Below are positions 41,620-49,736 of a stretch of 64,000 nucleotides of DNA, one piece after another. The position numbers and the translations under genes are program-made. The DNA is from Carboxylicivirga sediminis (GTDB lineage: Bacteria; Bacteroidota; Bacteroidia; Bacteroidales; Marinilabiliaceae). Each line of letters opens with the position of its first letter. Position 1 is the first letter of the stretch. Location of the stretch: NCBI RefSeq assembly GCF_018156225.1, contig NZ_JAGTAR010000006.1:112823-176822 (forward strand). Reading direction: 5' to 3'. The notes below the pieces were generated by a model. That model worked only from the letters and a program-made list of their open reading frames with translations. It made no database searches and had not been told where the DNA came from.

Positions 41620-42774
41620 ATGAGTTTTTATACACACCGGCGCATCTGGAAGCTATTCCTGCTAATCACTGCCATAGCCATCGGCATATTCACACTTGTG
41701 TACACCGATGACCTCACCAATCAGCTAAAAGATGAAGAGCGCAAAAGTGTAGAGATATGGATTCAGGCCATTAAGCAAATAACTCAAAGCGGCGCAGGCG
41801 AGGATGAATTGGCGCTTACCCTGGAAGTCATCAGCCAAAACACCACCATACCTATTATTATAACCGAAGCCGATTCAACCATAAATTCTCATCGCAATAT
41901 ACAACTGCCCAAAGAAAATGCCGACGAAGCTCTGCAAAAAGAGCTTGAACGTCTCATGAGTAAAACCAAACCACTTGTGATTGATTTAGGTGAAAATGAG
42001 CTGCAATACCTTTACTATGACGATTCTGTGCTTATCAAAAAACTGGAATGGTTCCCCATTATCCAGCTATCGGTAGTGGCACTTTTTATATTTGTAGCCT
42101 ACCTGGCATTCAACGGCGCCCGCAAGGCCGAACAAGACCAGGTGTGGGTGGGCATGTCCAAAGAAACAGCACATCAGTTGGGTACACCTACCTCCTCCCT
42201 GCTTGGCTGGGTTGACCTACTGAAGCTAAAAGAGGAAAATACCGACATTGCTCTTGAGCTGGAGAAAGATGTGGAAAGGCTACAGGTAATCACCGACCGT
42301 TTCTCAAAAATAGGCTCCAAACCAGAACTTAGTGAGCAACCCTTGCTGATTGCCATTGAGGAAATCATCAATTACCTGAAACGACGGACTTCCTCAAATA
42401 TTAGCATGACTATACAGTCGGAGCTACAGCCATACCAAATGGTTAAAATCAATAAGGTGTTATTTCAGTGGGTGGTTGAAAACCTCTGCAAAAACGCCAT
42501 TGATGCTATGAATGGAAACGGACAAATAGATATTAACATCCAGACCAATAACGGGCACCTTCTAATAGATATTAAAGACAACGGAAAAGGTTTGCACCGC
42601 AATCAATTCAAAACAATTTTCAAACCGGGGTACACCACCAAGTTACGGGGCTGGGGCTTAGGACTTTCTTTGGCCAGGCGCATTGTGGAAGGCTATCATG
42701 GCGGAAAATTGTTTGTTAAAGAGTCAGAAATAGGTAAGGGAACCACCTTTAGAATTGTACTTCCCAAGGCCTGA
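41620..42774 (+). CDS. Membrane sensor histidine kinase
   Basis: A 384-residue kinase with two helices (~11-30 and ~146-165) bounding a small periplasmic sensor. The phosphorylated residue is likely His185 in 'KETAHQLGTPTSSLLGW', a HisKA variant with QLGTP in place of ELRTP that I recognise from Bacteroidota kinases. The HATPase domain follows with 'ENLCKNAIDAM' (N box), 'DIKDNGKGL' (G1) and 'GWGLGLSLARRI' (G2). It lies 63 bases after the hybrid kinase. There is no response regulator beside it. Confidence 0.88.
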   Translation: MSFYTHRRIWKLFLLITAIAIGIFTLVYTDDLTNQLKDEERKSVEIWIQAIKQITQSGAGEDELALTLEVISQNTTIPIIITEADSTINSHRNIQLPKENADEALQKELERLMSKTKPLVIDLGENELQYLYYDDSVLIKKLEWFPIIQLSVVALFIFVAYLAFNGARKAEQDQVWVGMSKETAHQLGTPTSSLLGWVDLLKLKEENTDIALELEKDVERLQVITDRFSKIGSKPELSEQPLLIAIEEIINYLKRRTSSNISMTIQSELQPYQMVKINKVLFQWVVENLCKNAIDAMNGNGQIDINIQTNNGHLLIDIKDNGKGLHRNQFKTIFKPGYTTKLRGWGLGLSLARRIVEGYHGGKLFVKESEIGKGTTFRIVLPKA

Positions 42775-42842
42775 TTTATTAGTTACTGATAAAAATATGT
42801 AATTAAAAAATTACTTTTCTTTTCTTACATTGGTTTATTTTA

Positions 42843-42850
42843 TACTTTTG
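42843..42850 (+). promoter_or_regulatory. -7 element of the DUF177-rpmF operon
   Basis: TACTTTTG, exact match, 22 bases before the GTG start at 42873. The -33 region is AT-rich without a clear TTTG. Confidence 0.55.
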
Positions 42851-42872
42851 CACAGTTTTTAGCTAGGGAAAA

Positions 42873-43424
42873 GTGGACAGATTGAGGAACTACAGTATCC
42901 CATTCAAGGGTTTAAAAGAAGGCAAGCACCTGTTTAACTATGAAATAGGGGCCGAATTCTTTGAGTTATTTGAACAGCCTTTGATTGAAAAGGGGAATGT
43001 TAAAGCAGAGGTTGAACTTGGTAAAAGTTCAGCATTGCTAACCTTAACCTTTAAAATTAAAGGCGAGATTGATACTGTTTGTGACAACTGTCTGGAGGCA
43101 TTAACTCTTCCGATTGAAAATGAATCGCTGATGTACATCAAGTTTGGCGAGGAATATGACGAACCAACAGAAGAGATTATTGTGTTGCCCCACGATGAAC
43201 ACGAAATTAATGTAGCACAATTGCTATACGAGTTTATTTGTGTGGCCTTGCCAATCAGACATGTGCACCCCGAAGATGAAGATGGCAACGTTACTTGCGA
43301 TACAGACATGTTGGATCAACTGGATAATTATTTAGTTGAAGAGGATACGGATGAGGAGCAGGACGATGATATGGATCCGCGATGGGCGGCTCTGAAAAAT
43401 TTATTAGATAAATCAAGTAAATAG
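42873..43424 (+). CDS. DUF177 (YceD-like) protein
   Basis: A 183-residue acidic protein of the DUF177 family, which is almost always encoded just before rpmF and is linked to 23S rRNA accumulation. The conserved CxxC block reads 'DTVCDNCLEAL', and a second conserved region near 'PHDEHEINVAQLLYEFICVALP' precedes a very acidic tail ('EEDTDEEQDDDMDP'). The start is a GTG; the TACTTTTG element 22 bases upstream supports it. rpmF follows after 8 bases. Confidence 0.9.
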   Translation: MDRLRNYSIPFKGLKEGKHLFNYEIGAEFFELFEQPLIEKGNVKAEVELGKSSALLTLTFKIKGEIDTVCDNCLEALTLPIENESLMYIKFGEEYDEPTEEIIVLPHDEHEINVAQLLYEFICVALPIRHVHPEDEDGNVTCDTDMLDQLDNYLVEEDTDEEQDDDMDPRWAALKNLLDKSSK

Positions 43425-43432
43425 GTTGAAAA

Positions 43433-43618
43433 ATGGCACATCCTAAGCGAAAAATCTCGAAAACGAGAAGAGACAAGAGAAGAACACACTACAAAGCAGT
43501 TGCACCTGCATTGGGAGTATGTTCAAACTGTGGTGCTACTGTAAAGTTACACACAGTGTGTGGTGAGTGCGGTTATTACCGTGGAAAATTAGCTGTAGAA
43601 AAAGAAGTGACAGCATAG
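43433..43618 (+). CDS. rpmF: 50S ribosomal protein L32
   Basis: A 61-residue basic protein, full length for L32. It begins 'MAHPKRKISKTRRDKRRTH' and has the zinc-binding cysteines 'CSNCG' and 'CGECGYYRG'. It is co-transcribed with the DUF177 gene and ends at a strong terminator. Confidence 0.97.
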   Translation: MAHPKRKISKTRRDKRRTHYKAVAPALGVCSNCGATVKLHTVCGECGYYRGKLAVEKEVTA

Positions 43619-43641
43619 TTTATTGAATCCGCATTCAATAA

Positions 43642-43680
43642 AATTTGCCCTCAAAGAAATTTGAGGGCAAATTTTGTTTT
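43642..43680 (+). terminator. Terminator after rpmF
   Basis: TTTGCCCTCAAA (43644-43655) pairs perfectly with TTTGAGGGCAAA (43660-43671) around a GAAA tetraloop, with two more A-T pairs outside, followed by TTTTGTTTT. Confidence 0.92.
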
Positions 43681-43700
43681 AGGGCATTTAAATTAAATCG

Positions 43701-43731
43701 TTTGTATACTATAACTGTTTTCTTACTTTTG
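43701..43731 (+). promoter_or_regulatory. Promoter of fabH
   Basis: TTTG (43701-43704), 19-base spacer, TACTTTTG (43724-43731): exact matches to both elements at ideal spacing. It lies 216 bases before the fabH start codon, implying a long leader. Confidence 0.75.
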
Positions 43732-43947
43732 TAGTCGCCCTAATTGAGTGTTAGTTAAAAGGCTTCAATATAAAGAACAAGCTATAACAATTGTGGTATT
43801 GTGTAAATGGTAGGTGTGGTACCATTTGCTCTTGTTGAAAAAAATACGGAAACAAAGAAAAATTAATTCTGGAGCGGACAATTAAATTTCTTGGTAGTTT
43901 CCAACTTGCTGTTGCGCCGTGCGCATGAAGCAAAAAATGAAAGTCAA
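43732..43947 (+). promoter_or_regulatory. Long fabH leader with a hairpin
   Basis: About 210 untranslated bases between promoter and fabH ATG. They contain AAATGGTA-GGTGTGG-TACCATTT (43805-43827), a perfect 8-bp inverted repeat. It could be an mRNA hairpin or a protein-binding site; neither is shown. Confidence 0.4.
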
Positions 43948-44961
43948 ATGAAAAAAACCAATGCAGTAATTACAGCCGTTGGAGCATACGTTCCTGATTA
44001 TATCCTTGATAATCAAGAGTTGAGCACAATGGTAGATACCACCGACGAGTGGATCATGACCCGCGTGGGTATTAAAGAGCGTCACATCCAGAAAGGCGAA
44101 GGACTTGGAGCTTCGGACATGGGTGCTGAAGCCATAAAAGAATTATTTGAGAAAACTGGTGTTAAACCCGAGGAAATTGACCTGGTGATTTGTACTACCG
44201 TAACACCAGACCATCCATTCCCGGCCACAGCCAACATCATTGCCGATAAGTGTGGCATTAAAAACGGACATGGTTTTGACTTGAACGGTGCCTGTTCGGG
44301 ATTCTTATACGGCCTGGATACAGCCACCCGTTTTATTGAATCTGGTGCCAAGAAAAAGATAATATTAGTAAGTGCAGAAAAGATGTCATCCATTGTGGAT
44401 TACACCGACCGTACCACATGTGTATTATTTGGCGATGCAGCTACTGCTGTTTTGATTGAGCCTACCGAAGAAGAAATTGGCGTATGCGACAGCATCCTGC
44501 GCAGCGATGGTTTCGGACGTGTACATTTACATATGAAAGGTGGCGGCTCTGTTTATCCTGCCTCGCACGAAACAGTGGATAATAAGATGCACTATATCTA
44601 CCAGGAAGGTCAGCCTGTATTTAAAAATGCCGTTTCAAAAATGGCCGATGTATCGGTTGAAATTATGGAACGCAACAACATGAATCACGAGGACATTGCA
44701 TGGCTAGTGCCTCATCAGGCCAATCTGAGGATTATTGGCGCTACAGCTGAGCGTATGAACCTGGCAAAAGAAAAGGTGATGATCAATATTGAACGTTACG
44801 GAAACACTACTTCAGCCACTATTCCATTGTGCTTATGGGAGTGGGAGAAGCAGCTGAAGAAAGGTGACAACATAGTTATTGCTTCATTTGGTGCTGGTTT
44901 TACCTGGGGTTCTATCTATATGAAATGGGGCTACGACGGAGATAAATATGCCAAAAAATAA
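43948..44961 (+). CDS. fabH: Beta-ketoacyl-ACP synthase III
   Basis: A 337-residue FabH, which condenses acyl-CoA with malonyl-ACP to start fatty-acid synthesis. The catalytic triad is Cys116 in '[11 protein letters not shown]', His256 in 'VPHQANLRI' and Asn286 in '[10 protein letters not shown]'. The frame is open from 43891, but the ATG at 43948 starts '[18 protein letters not shown]', the normal FabH N-terminus. It follows rpmF without plsX between, and neither era nor der follows it here. A bidirectional terminator ends the gene. Confidence 0.96.
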   Translation: MKKTNAVITAVGAYVPDYILDNQELSTMVDTTDEWIMTRVGIKERHIQKGEGLGASDMGAEAIKELFEKTGVKPEEIDLVICTTVTPDHPFPATANIIADKCGIKNGHGFDLNGACSGFLYGLDTATRFIESGAKKKIILVSAEKMSSIVDYTDRTTCVLFGDAATAVLIEPTEEEIGVCDSILRSDGFGRVHLHMKGGGSVYPASHETVDNKMHYIYQEGQPVFKNAVSKMADVSVEIMERNNMNHEDIAWLVPHQANLRIIGATAERMNLAKEKVMINIERYGNTTSATIPLCLWEWEKQLKKGDNIVIASFGAGFTWGSIYMKWGYDGDKYAKK

Positions 44962-44997
44962 AGCTACTGGCCTTTAGCTGATAGCTTATAGCTAAAA

Positions 44998-45045
44998 AAG
45001 GATCGTATCTTATTGCATCTTGCAATGTTAGATACGATCCTTTTT
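44998..45045 (+). terminator. Bidirectional terminator between fabH and the DUF4252 gene
   Basis: AAGGATCGTATCT (44998-45010) pairs with AGATACGATCCTT (45030-45042), with an inner ATTGCA/TGCAAT stem. TTTTT follows on the plus strand and TTTTTT on the minus strand, serving both convergent genes. Confidence 0.9.
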
Positions 45046-45065
45046 ATTTCAACTGACTAAGAAAA

Positions 45066-45554
45066 TTACTTATAGCTATCCATTTTTTCGGCCAGCTTGT
45101 CTACCTCATCAATTTTAAAGTTGCCAAAGAAAGAAAGCAAAACACCATTGGTTTCTCCTTGAAACAACACATGGCATTCCGATACTTTCTTTCCTTTACG
45201 TAATACACGTATATCCACATCTTCGTCTGGATCGTCATCTTCTACCTTGTCGTACCTGCTCAGGGGCAAATACCCTAGGGTCGTTTCTCTGAAAGCCATT
45301 GGTTCCTCGTTCTCAGGCGCTGTGTAAATAATCAGTTTAACCTCATGCAAATCACCTGTCACATTACTTTCTTCATCTCCTTCATCATCGTCAAAATTTA
45401 AATTAACTGCATCCAGCATTTCTTTTGAGAAAGACATCATGGTAACACCGGGTTTCAGTGCCATCTTTTCAAAGAGTTTATCCGAAGGACGACTTTGTGC
45501 GTTAACTGCCAAACCAAACGACATCAGCAAGGCAAATACAAATATCTGTTTCAT
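45066..45554 (-). CDS. DUF4252-like secreted protein
   Basis: A 162-residue protein with a cleavable signal peptide (residues ~1-19, ending 'AVNAQ'). The rest is acidic, with runs such as 'FDDDEGDEESN' and 'VEDDDPDEDVD', and the pattern of DUF4252, a small periplasmic family of Bacteroidota of unknown role. No catalytic motif. It converges with fabH. Confidence 0.68.
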   Translation of the reverse strand: MKQIFVFALLMSFGLAVNAQSRPSDKLFEKMALKPGVTMMSFSKEMLDAVNLNFDDDEGDEESNVTGDLHEVKLIIYTAPENEEPMAFRETTLGYLPLSRYDKVEDDDPDEDVDIRVLRKGKKVSECHVLFQGETNGVLLSFFGNFKIDEVDKLAEKMDSYK

Positions 45555-45589
45555 AATATTGGGGGTTAAAAATTTATCTTTTGTAAATC

Positions 45590-45712
45590 ATTTAAGGCTT
45601 GCATCAAAAAGGTTTAAGCTTTTCACCCAAAACCCTTAACCTTTTTAAGCAAAGGGTTTAACCTTTCAGACCAAAAGGTTTAACCCTACTGATAAAAGCC
45701 TTAAACCTTTTT
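45590..45712. repeat. Cluster of AAGGTTTAA-type direct and inverted repeats
   Basis: At least six copies of AAAGGTTTAA/TTAAACCTTT or close variants in ~120 bases: 45606-45617, 45633-45645, 45652-45665, 45673-45684, 45695-45709 and a shorter one at 45590-45600, in both orientations. The last copy runs into the stop codon of the PspC-domain gene. Confidence 0.6.
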
Positions 45713-47204
45713 AATACTCATTAATAAATCTATCAAGGTAAGGACTTACCTCCAATTGTTTACCATATGGAATTTGAATAGTAACAAACACCTTTTGATT
45801 ACGCACAAGAGCTTCTTCAGCGATAATAAATCGCTTGTCCAGGTAAACGATAGAATCATTCTGCGACCAGTTATAGACTGTATTCTGAGCATTAAACTCA
45901 GCCTCTTCCTCATTAAGCCCCCGGGCTTTTTTATCAATGGTCATCTGAAACCTATCGCCATGCGTAATATTAATGACTGGTGCGCCTTCAATGATTAGTT
46001 CGCCATCGGCCGAAAACAGCTCCAGGTGATCCATATCCATCAGGTAGTCGCGGTTATTGCCATTTGCCTCGGTAGCTGCAGGCTTCAGGTAAATGGTTTC
46101 TGCCGAACTGGCCATTAAGCTGTGTTGCTCCGAAACATTGCCGGTTTGCTCAAAACTTTTGGCAATGCGCACTCCTGTAAAGAATACTAACACAATGCCT
46201 GCCAGCCACAGAATCAGTGCTGTCATACCTATCACTTTGCCGTGACCTTTAAAGTGGAATATCAGCTTCAGCCCCAGATATAATATCACTAGAAACGGAA
46301 TGCCAATTACTAAAAATGTGGCCGCAGATAGTAGGGTCTGATCCATATGTGACAAGAAACGGTCAGGTACCGATGCCAGAAAGTGATTGCCATCTGACAC
46401 CGCCAATCCCATAATGGTGTCTTTAAAAGCGAAGAAGCCAACTAATCCCATAATGGATAAAACACTCCATATAACGATGCCAATACCTAAGATAATTCCA
46501 AAGATATTCAGCAGCTGATAAAGACCGCTGGCCATGGCATCTCCTGTTTTATTTGCTCGTTGTTGCATACGTTTATAATTAGGTTTGTTTTTATATTCTT
46601 TCAACTTGGAGGAAACAGCCTCATACTCTTCCTTAATGTTATCACCCATTTTTTTGAAGGTAATGCCTCCACGCATCTCAATACGCTGCCCCAGTGTTTT
46701 AGCCTTAGGCATGGCTATCCATAAAATGATGTAAATAATTGGCACAACACCAACCGACATGAGGGTGGTAACAACAGCTATGATGCGGAACACCAGCGGA
46801 TCAACATCGAAATAGGCACCCAGTCCGGCACAAACACCACCTAATATACGATCATCCGGATCGCGAAACAGTGATCGTTTGCCTACATAGGTGGATGATG
46901 AGCTGCTTGTACTTTTACCGGCATTTTCCTGCGTTTCGGCTTCTTCCTCGTCCACAATCTCGCTCGGCTCACCAATGGTATGTATAATCTCTTCGACATC
47001 GGATAAAGCAATGGTACATCCCTGGCATTTAAAATGAAACAACTCAGCAATGCGGGATTCAATATCAGCAATCACCTCCTTGGCCTCTTCATCATTGCCC
47101 AGGCGTTTCTTAATGGTTTCAATGTATTCGTTAAGGCGCTCGTAGGCTTCTTCTTCTATTTTAAAGGCAAAGCCATCAAGGTTTATATTTATTGTCTTAT
47201 TCAT
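45711..47204 (-). CDS. PspC-domain membrane protein (long form)
   Basis: A 497-residue protein. A cytoplasmic N-terminal region ('ININLDGFAFKIEEEAYERL') is followed by a PspC domain (~110-170: 'RDPDDRILGGVCAGLGAYF..DPLVFRI'), further membrane helices near 225-260, 290-315 and 322-345, and a periplasmic beta-rich C-terminus. PspC proteins sense envelope stress. It is the third gene of a PadR-PspC-PspC operon, 41 bases after the shorter PspC gene, whose N-terminal ~200 residues it resembles. Confidence 0.88.
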   Translation of the reverse strand: MNKTININLDGFAFKIEEEAYERLNEYIETIKKRLGNDEEAKEVIADIESRIAELFHFKCQGCTIALSDVEEIIHTIGEPSEIVDEEEAETQENAGKSTSSSSSTYVGKRSLFRDPDDRILGGVCAGLGAYFDVDPLVFRIIAVVTTLMSVGVVPIIYIILWIAMPKAKTLGQRIEMRGGITFKKMGDNIKEEYEAVSSKLKEYKNKPNYKRMQQRANKTGDAMASGLYQLLNIFGIILGIGIVIWSVLSIMGLVGFFAFKDTIMGLAVSDGNHFLASVPDRFLSHMDQTLLSAATFLVIGIPFLVILYLGLKLIFHFKGHGKVIGMTALILWLAGIVLVFFTGVRIAKSFEQTGNVSEQHSLMASSAETIYLKPAATEANGNNRDYLMDMDHLELFSADGELIIEGAPVINITHGDRFQMTIDKKARGLNEEEAEFNAQNTVYNWSQNDSIVYLDKRFIIAEEALVRNQKVFVTIQIPYGKQLEVSPYLDRFINEY

Positions 47205-47245
47205 AATTCTTGTCAGTTATTATCAAATAATCTCCCTGTTAAGTA

Positions 47246-48223
47246 TTAGCACATGAGCATAAATCCGCCAAACAGCCAGAATAATACCTTCAATGCGAGT
47301 GAGCCCAGCAACAAAAATGCAATTAGGTACAACACAATCTTCAGAAAGGTTTTGAATATTAAACCAATGACCAACAGCACAAGCACAAAGGTTAACGCCC
47401 CTGGAAAAAAGATATGATTAAAGGTGGGCACCACATGGTGACTAAAACCTGTAAATACTGCTGCAGGACCATAAAACACCCCATGCCAGTCGGGCATATT
47501 AAATAGCAAAGCAGCACCAACTACAGCCAGAATAATAAAGATGGTCGTTTTTTCACTCTTTGAGAAGCGACTAAAAAAACTCTCTCCCTTTTTATAGGTT
47601 TTCGATTCTTTAAAATGACCAAACTTCTTCTTTACCTCATCATACTCATCGCGAATGCTACGTTCAATGTTTTCGATGGTAATCCGTTCACCCCGCATTT
47701 GCAGTTTTTGAGCCGTGGTACGTGCAGGTGGTAGTGCTATCCAAAGTATAATATAAATAAGCGGAATACCTCCCCAGGTAAGTACGGTAAGGATGACAAA
47801 GAGTACGCGTACCAGTACCACATCAATACCAAAGTAAGCTGCTATACCAGCACATACACCACCAAGCACTCTGTTATCAATGTCGCGGTAGAAGCGACGA
47901 CTGGCTTTGCGGAATACCATTGTGGTTGGAGGCGTATAGCTTTTCTGCTCTTCTCCTTCTCCGTCCTCAAACTGCTCTGGTTCGCCCATTGTAGCAATGA
48001 CTTCATCAACCATCTCCAATGTTACAACACCTGTTTCGCGGTTAATGCGTTCATTAAATATCTCGGCAACACGGCTTTCAATATCAGAGATAATCTCATC
48101 ACCACTCTCCTGCGAACGAAAAGTTGTCTCAATTTTATCGAGGTAGCTTCGAAGGCGTGTGTAGGCATCCTCATCTATATAGAACATGTGCCCACTAATA
48201 TTGATTGTTACAGTCTTGTTCAT
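47246..48223 (-). CDS. PspC-domain membrane protein (short form)
   Basis: A 325-residue protein. Its N-terminus ('TVTINISGHMFYIDEDAYTRL') matches the long form and precedes a PspC domain (~105-170; 'RDIDNRVLGGVCAGIAAYFG') and about three more membrane helices to the C-terminus. Its start codon overlaps the padR stop by four bases (ATGA), so the two are translationally coupled. The pair probably arose by duplication. Confidence 0.88.
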   Translation of the reverse strand: MNKTVTINISGHMFYIDEDAYTRLRSYLDKIETTFRSQESGDEIISDIESRVAEIFNERINRETGVVTLEMVDEVIATMGEPEQFEDGEGEEQKSYTPPTTMVFRKASRRFYRDIDNRVLGGVCAGIAAYFGIDVVLVRVLFVILTVLTWGGIPLIYIILWIALPPARTTAQKLQMRGERITIENIERSIRDEYDEVKKKFGHFKESKTYKKGESFFSRFSKSEKTTIFIILAVVGAALLFNMPDWHGVFYGPAAVFTGFSHHVVPTFNHIFFPGALTFVLVLLVIGLIFKTFLKIVLYLIAFLLLGSLALKVLFWLFGGFMLMC

Positions 48224-48564
48224 TGTTCGGTTACGTTTTTGGTTTGATGTATTAATTCAACGGCGTTGACCAGCGCCTGCCATGAGGCATCCATTTCGCC
48301 TAAAAAGGTTCTGCCTTCATCGGTAAGTGCATAGTATTTACGGGGTGGTCCCTGGGTCGACTCTTCCCAGCGATAGCTAAGAAGTTTAGCGTTCTTGAGT
48401 CGCGTCAAAAGCGGATATAGTGTTCCCTCCACAACAATCATCTTTGCTTCCTTCAACTGATTGATGATGTCTGAAGCATAGGCATCGTTGTTAGACAGGA
48501 TGAGCAATATACAATACTCTAAAACTCCCTTCCGCATTTGCGCTTTTGCATTTTCTACATTCAT
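48220..48564 (-). CDS. PadR-family transcriptional regulator
   Basis: A 114-residue winged-helix regulator. The PadR pattern is clear: 'KGVLEYCILLILSNNDAYASDIINQL' then 'VEGTLYPLLTRLKNAKLLSYRWEES..GPPRKYYALTDEGRTFL'. It heads the operon with the two PspC proteins and probably autoregulates it. In Firmicutes and Bacteroidota, PadR-PspC groups are associated with envelope-acting stress. No inverted-repeat operator was obvious upstream. Confidence 0.9.
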   Translation of the reverse strand: MNVENAKAQMRKGVLEYCILLILSNNDAYASDIINQLKEAKMIVVEGTLYPLLTRLKNAKLLSYRWEESTQGPPRKYYALTDEGRTFLGEMDASWQALVNAVELIHQTKNVTEQ

Positions 48565-48589
48565 TCTCCCGGTTTTATAGAGTTACTTG

Positions 48590-48865
48590 TTATAGTTTAC
48601 TTATGATATGATTCTTAAATAAAAAGGCATGTTCCAGATTGGCCTTACTGGTAGCTTTAACTTTTGTATCAGCACTGTTCTTTCGCTTCACCTCAGCTTT
48701 CGCCTTCTTCACATCCTGCTTTTTCTCAACTACAGGCTTCTCCTGTTCCACAATTTTACAAGTATCAGGCTTCTCGGTTTGCGCCAGCATTCCAGCCGAA
48801 ATACAAAATAGCGCGGCAGCTATCAGTGATAATCGTTGGGTGGATAATGATCTTAAAAGTAACAT
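48590..48865 (-). CDS. Small secreted basic protein, unknown function
   Basis: A 91-residue protein from the ATG at 48863-48865. A signal peptide (~1-28, 'LSLIAAALFCISAGMLAQ') is followed by a lysine/glutamate-rich segment ('EKKQDVKKAKAEVKRKN') with no recognisable domain. The frame is open to 48940, but a minus-strand TATATTTG element at 48904-48911 lies inside that extension and favours the shorter start. Low-complexity composition leaves the gene plausible rather than sure. Confidence 0.5.
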   Translation of the reverse strand: MLLLRSLSTQRLSLIAAALFCISAGMLAQTEKPDTCKIVEQEKPVVEKKQDVKKAKAEVKRKNSADTKVKATSKANLEHAFLFKNHIISKL

Positions 48866-48903
48866 GACTAATAATACTATCTTAAACAATGAATTTGGTA
48901 TAA

Positions 48904-48911
48904 CAAATATA
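48904..48911 (-). promoter_or_regulatory. -7 element of the small secreted protein gene
   Basis: Minus-strand TATATTTG, exact match, 38 bases before the ATG at 48865. Confidence 0.45.
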
Positions 48912-49042
48912 CAGTCATTAAATGGTACTTTGCAATACATAGTACCATATTTTTTTGAATTATTTTTGTTAAAATCTCTGAAAGTCTTTTAAATAAAGGA
49001 TTTTGCAGCAACAATATTTTTATGGCGATACACTAATTTTCT

Positions 49043-49050
49043 TACTTTTG
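49043..49050 (+). promoter_or_regulatory. -7 element of the YqaA-like gene
   Basis: TACTTTTG, exact match, 18 bases before the ATG at 49069; it lies within the longer open frame and supports the shorter start. Confidence 0.55.
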
Positions 49051-49068
49051 TGCCTCAAAAACTATAAA

Positions 49069-49515
49069 ATGCTGTTTGAATCGGGATATTTTGCGTTGTT
49101 TTTAGCCTCATTTTTGGCTGCTACAGTGGTACCATTTAGCTCCGAAGCTCTTTTGTCGGGCATGCTGGCCACCAACTACAACCTGTATTGGTGCCTGGGA
49201 CTGGCCACACTGGGCAACTGGCTGGGCGGTATGAGTTCTTATGGACTAGGCTGGCTGGGCAAAACAAAATGGATTGAGAAATACCTGAAGATTAAACACC
49301 AGCAGATAGAGAAAACCCGAAAAATGGTAAGTGGCAAAGAGCTTTGGATCGCCCTTTTTTGCTGGCTGCCAGGTGTGGGCGATGTTATTGCCGTAATATT
49401 AGGCTTGTTGAAAGTTAATGTTTGGCTGGTGAGTATTGGCATGTTTATCGGGAAACTCATCCGATATGTTGTATGGGCACTTATCACACTAAAGGTCATT
49501 ACCTGGATAAGCTAA
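49069..49515 (+). CDS. YqaA-family (DedA-like) membrane protein
   Basis: A 148-residue membrane protein of the SNARE-associated/DedA superfamily, YqaA branch. It begins 'MLFESGYFALFLASFLAATVVPFSSE' and has 'GNWLGGMSSYGLGWLGK' and 'CWLPGVGDVIAVILGLLKV', the conserved re-entrant loop pattern. Some DedA proteins flip polyprenyl phosphates or phospholipids; YqaA itself is not well characterised. The frame runs back to 49003, but the promoter element at 49043 and the family N-terminus favour 49069. Confidence 0.85.
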   Translation: MLFESGYFALFLASFLAATVVPFSSEALLSGMLATNYNLYWCLGLATLGNWLGGMSSYGLGWLGKTKWIEKYLKIKHQQIEKTRKMVSGKELWIALFCWLPGVGDVIAVILGLLKVNVWLVSIGMFIGKLIRYVVWALITLKVITWIS

Positions 49516-49736
49516 TTCAGTATACAGATGATTTTGCCTACACCTGCAAAGCTAAGAGAATAAATAATTTTCAAATCATCACAATTTTCCCCATTTTTGC
49601 AGCTCTTTATTAAGAGATTAGACTGTTAGACGATAGCCAAAAGAAAATAAACTGATTGACAATATCCAAATCAGAACAGATTTCATAAAGCTATCTCATA
49701 GCTGAATTATAAAAACATTGATAAAATAAGTTCCAG

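Noticed and set aside
45590..45712. CRISPR array
   Set aside because: Repeats are ~10 bases, in both orientations, with irregular short linkers.
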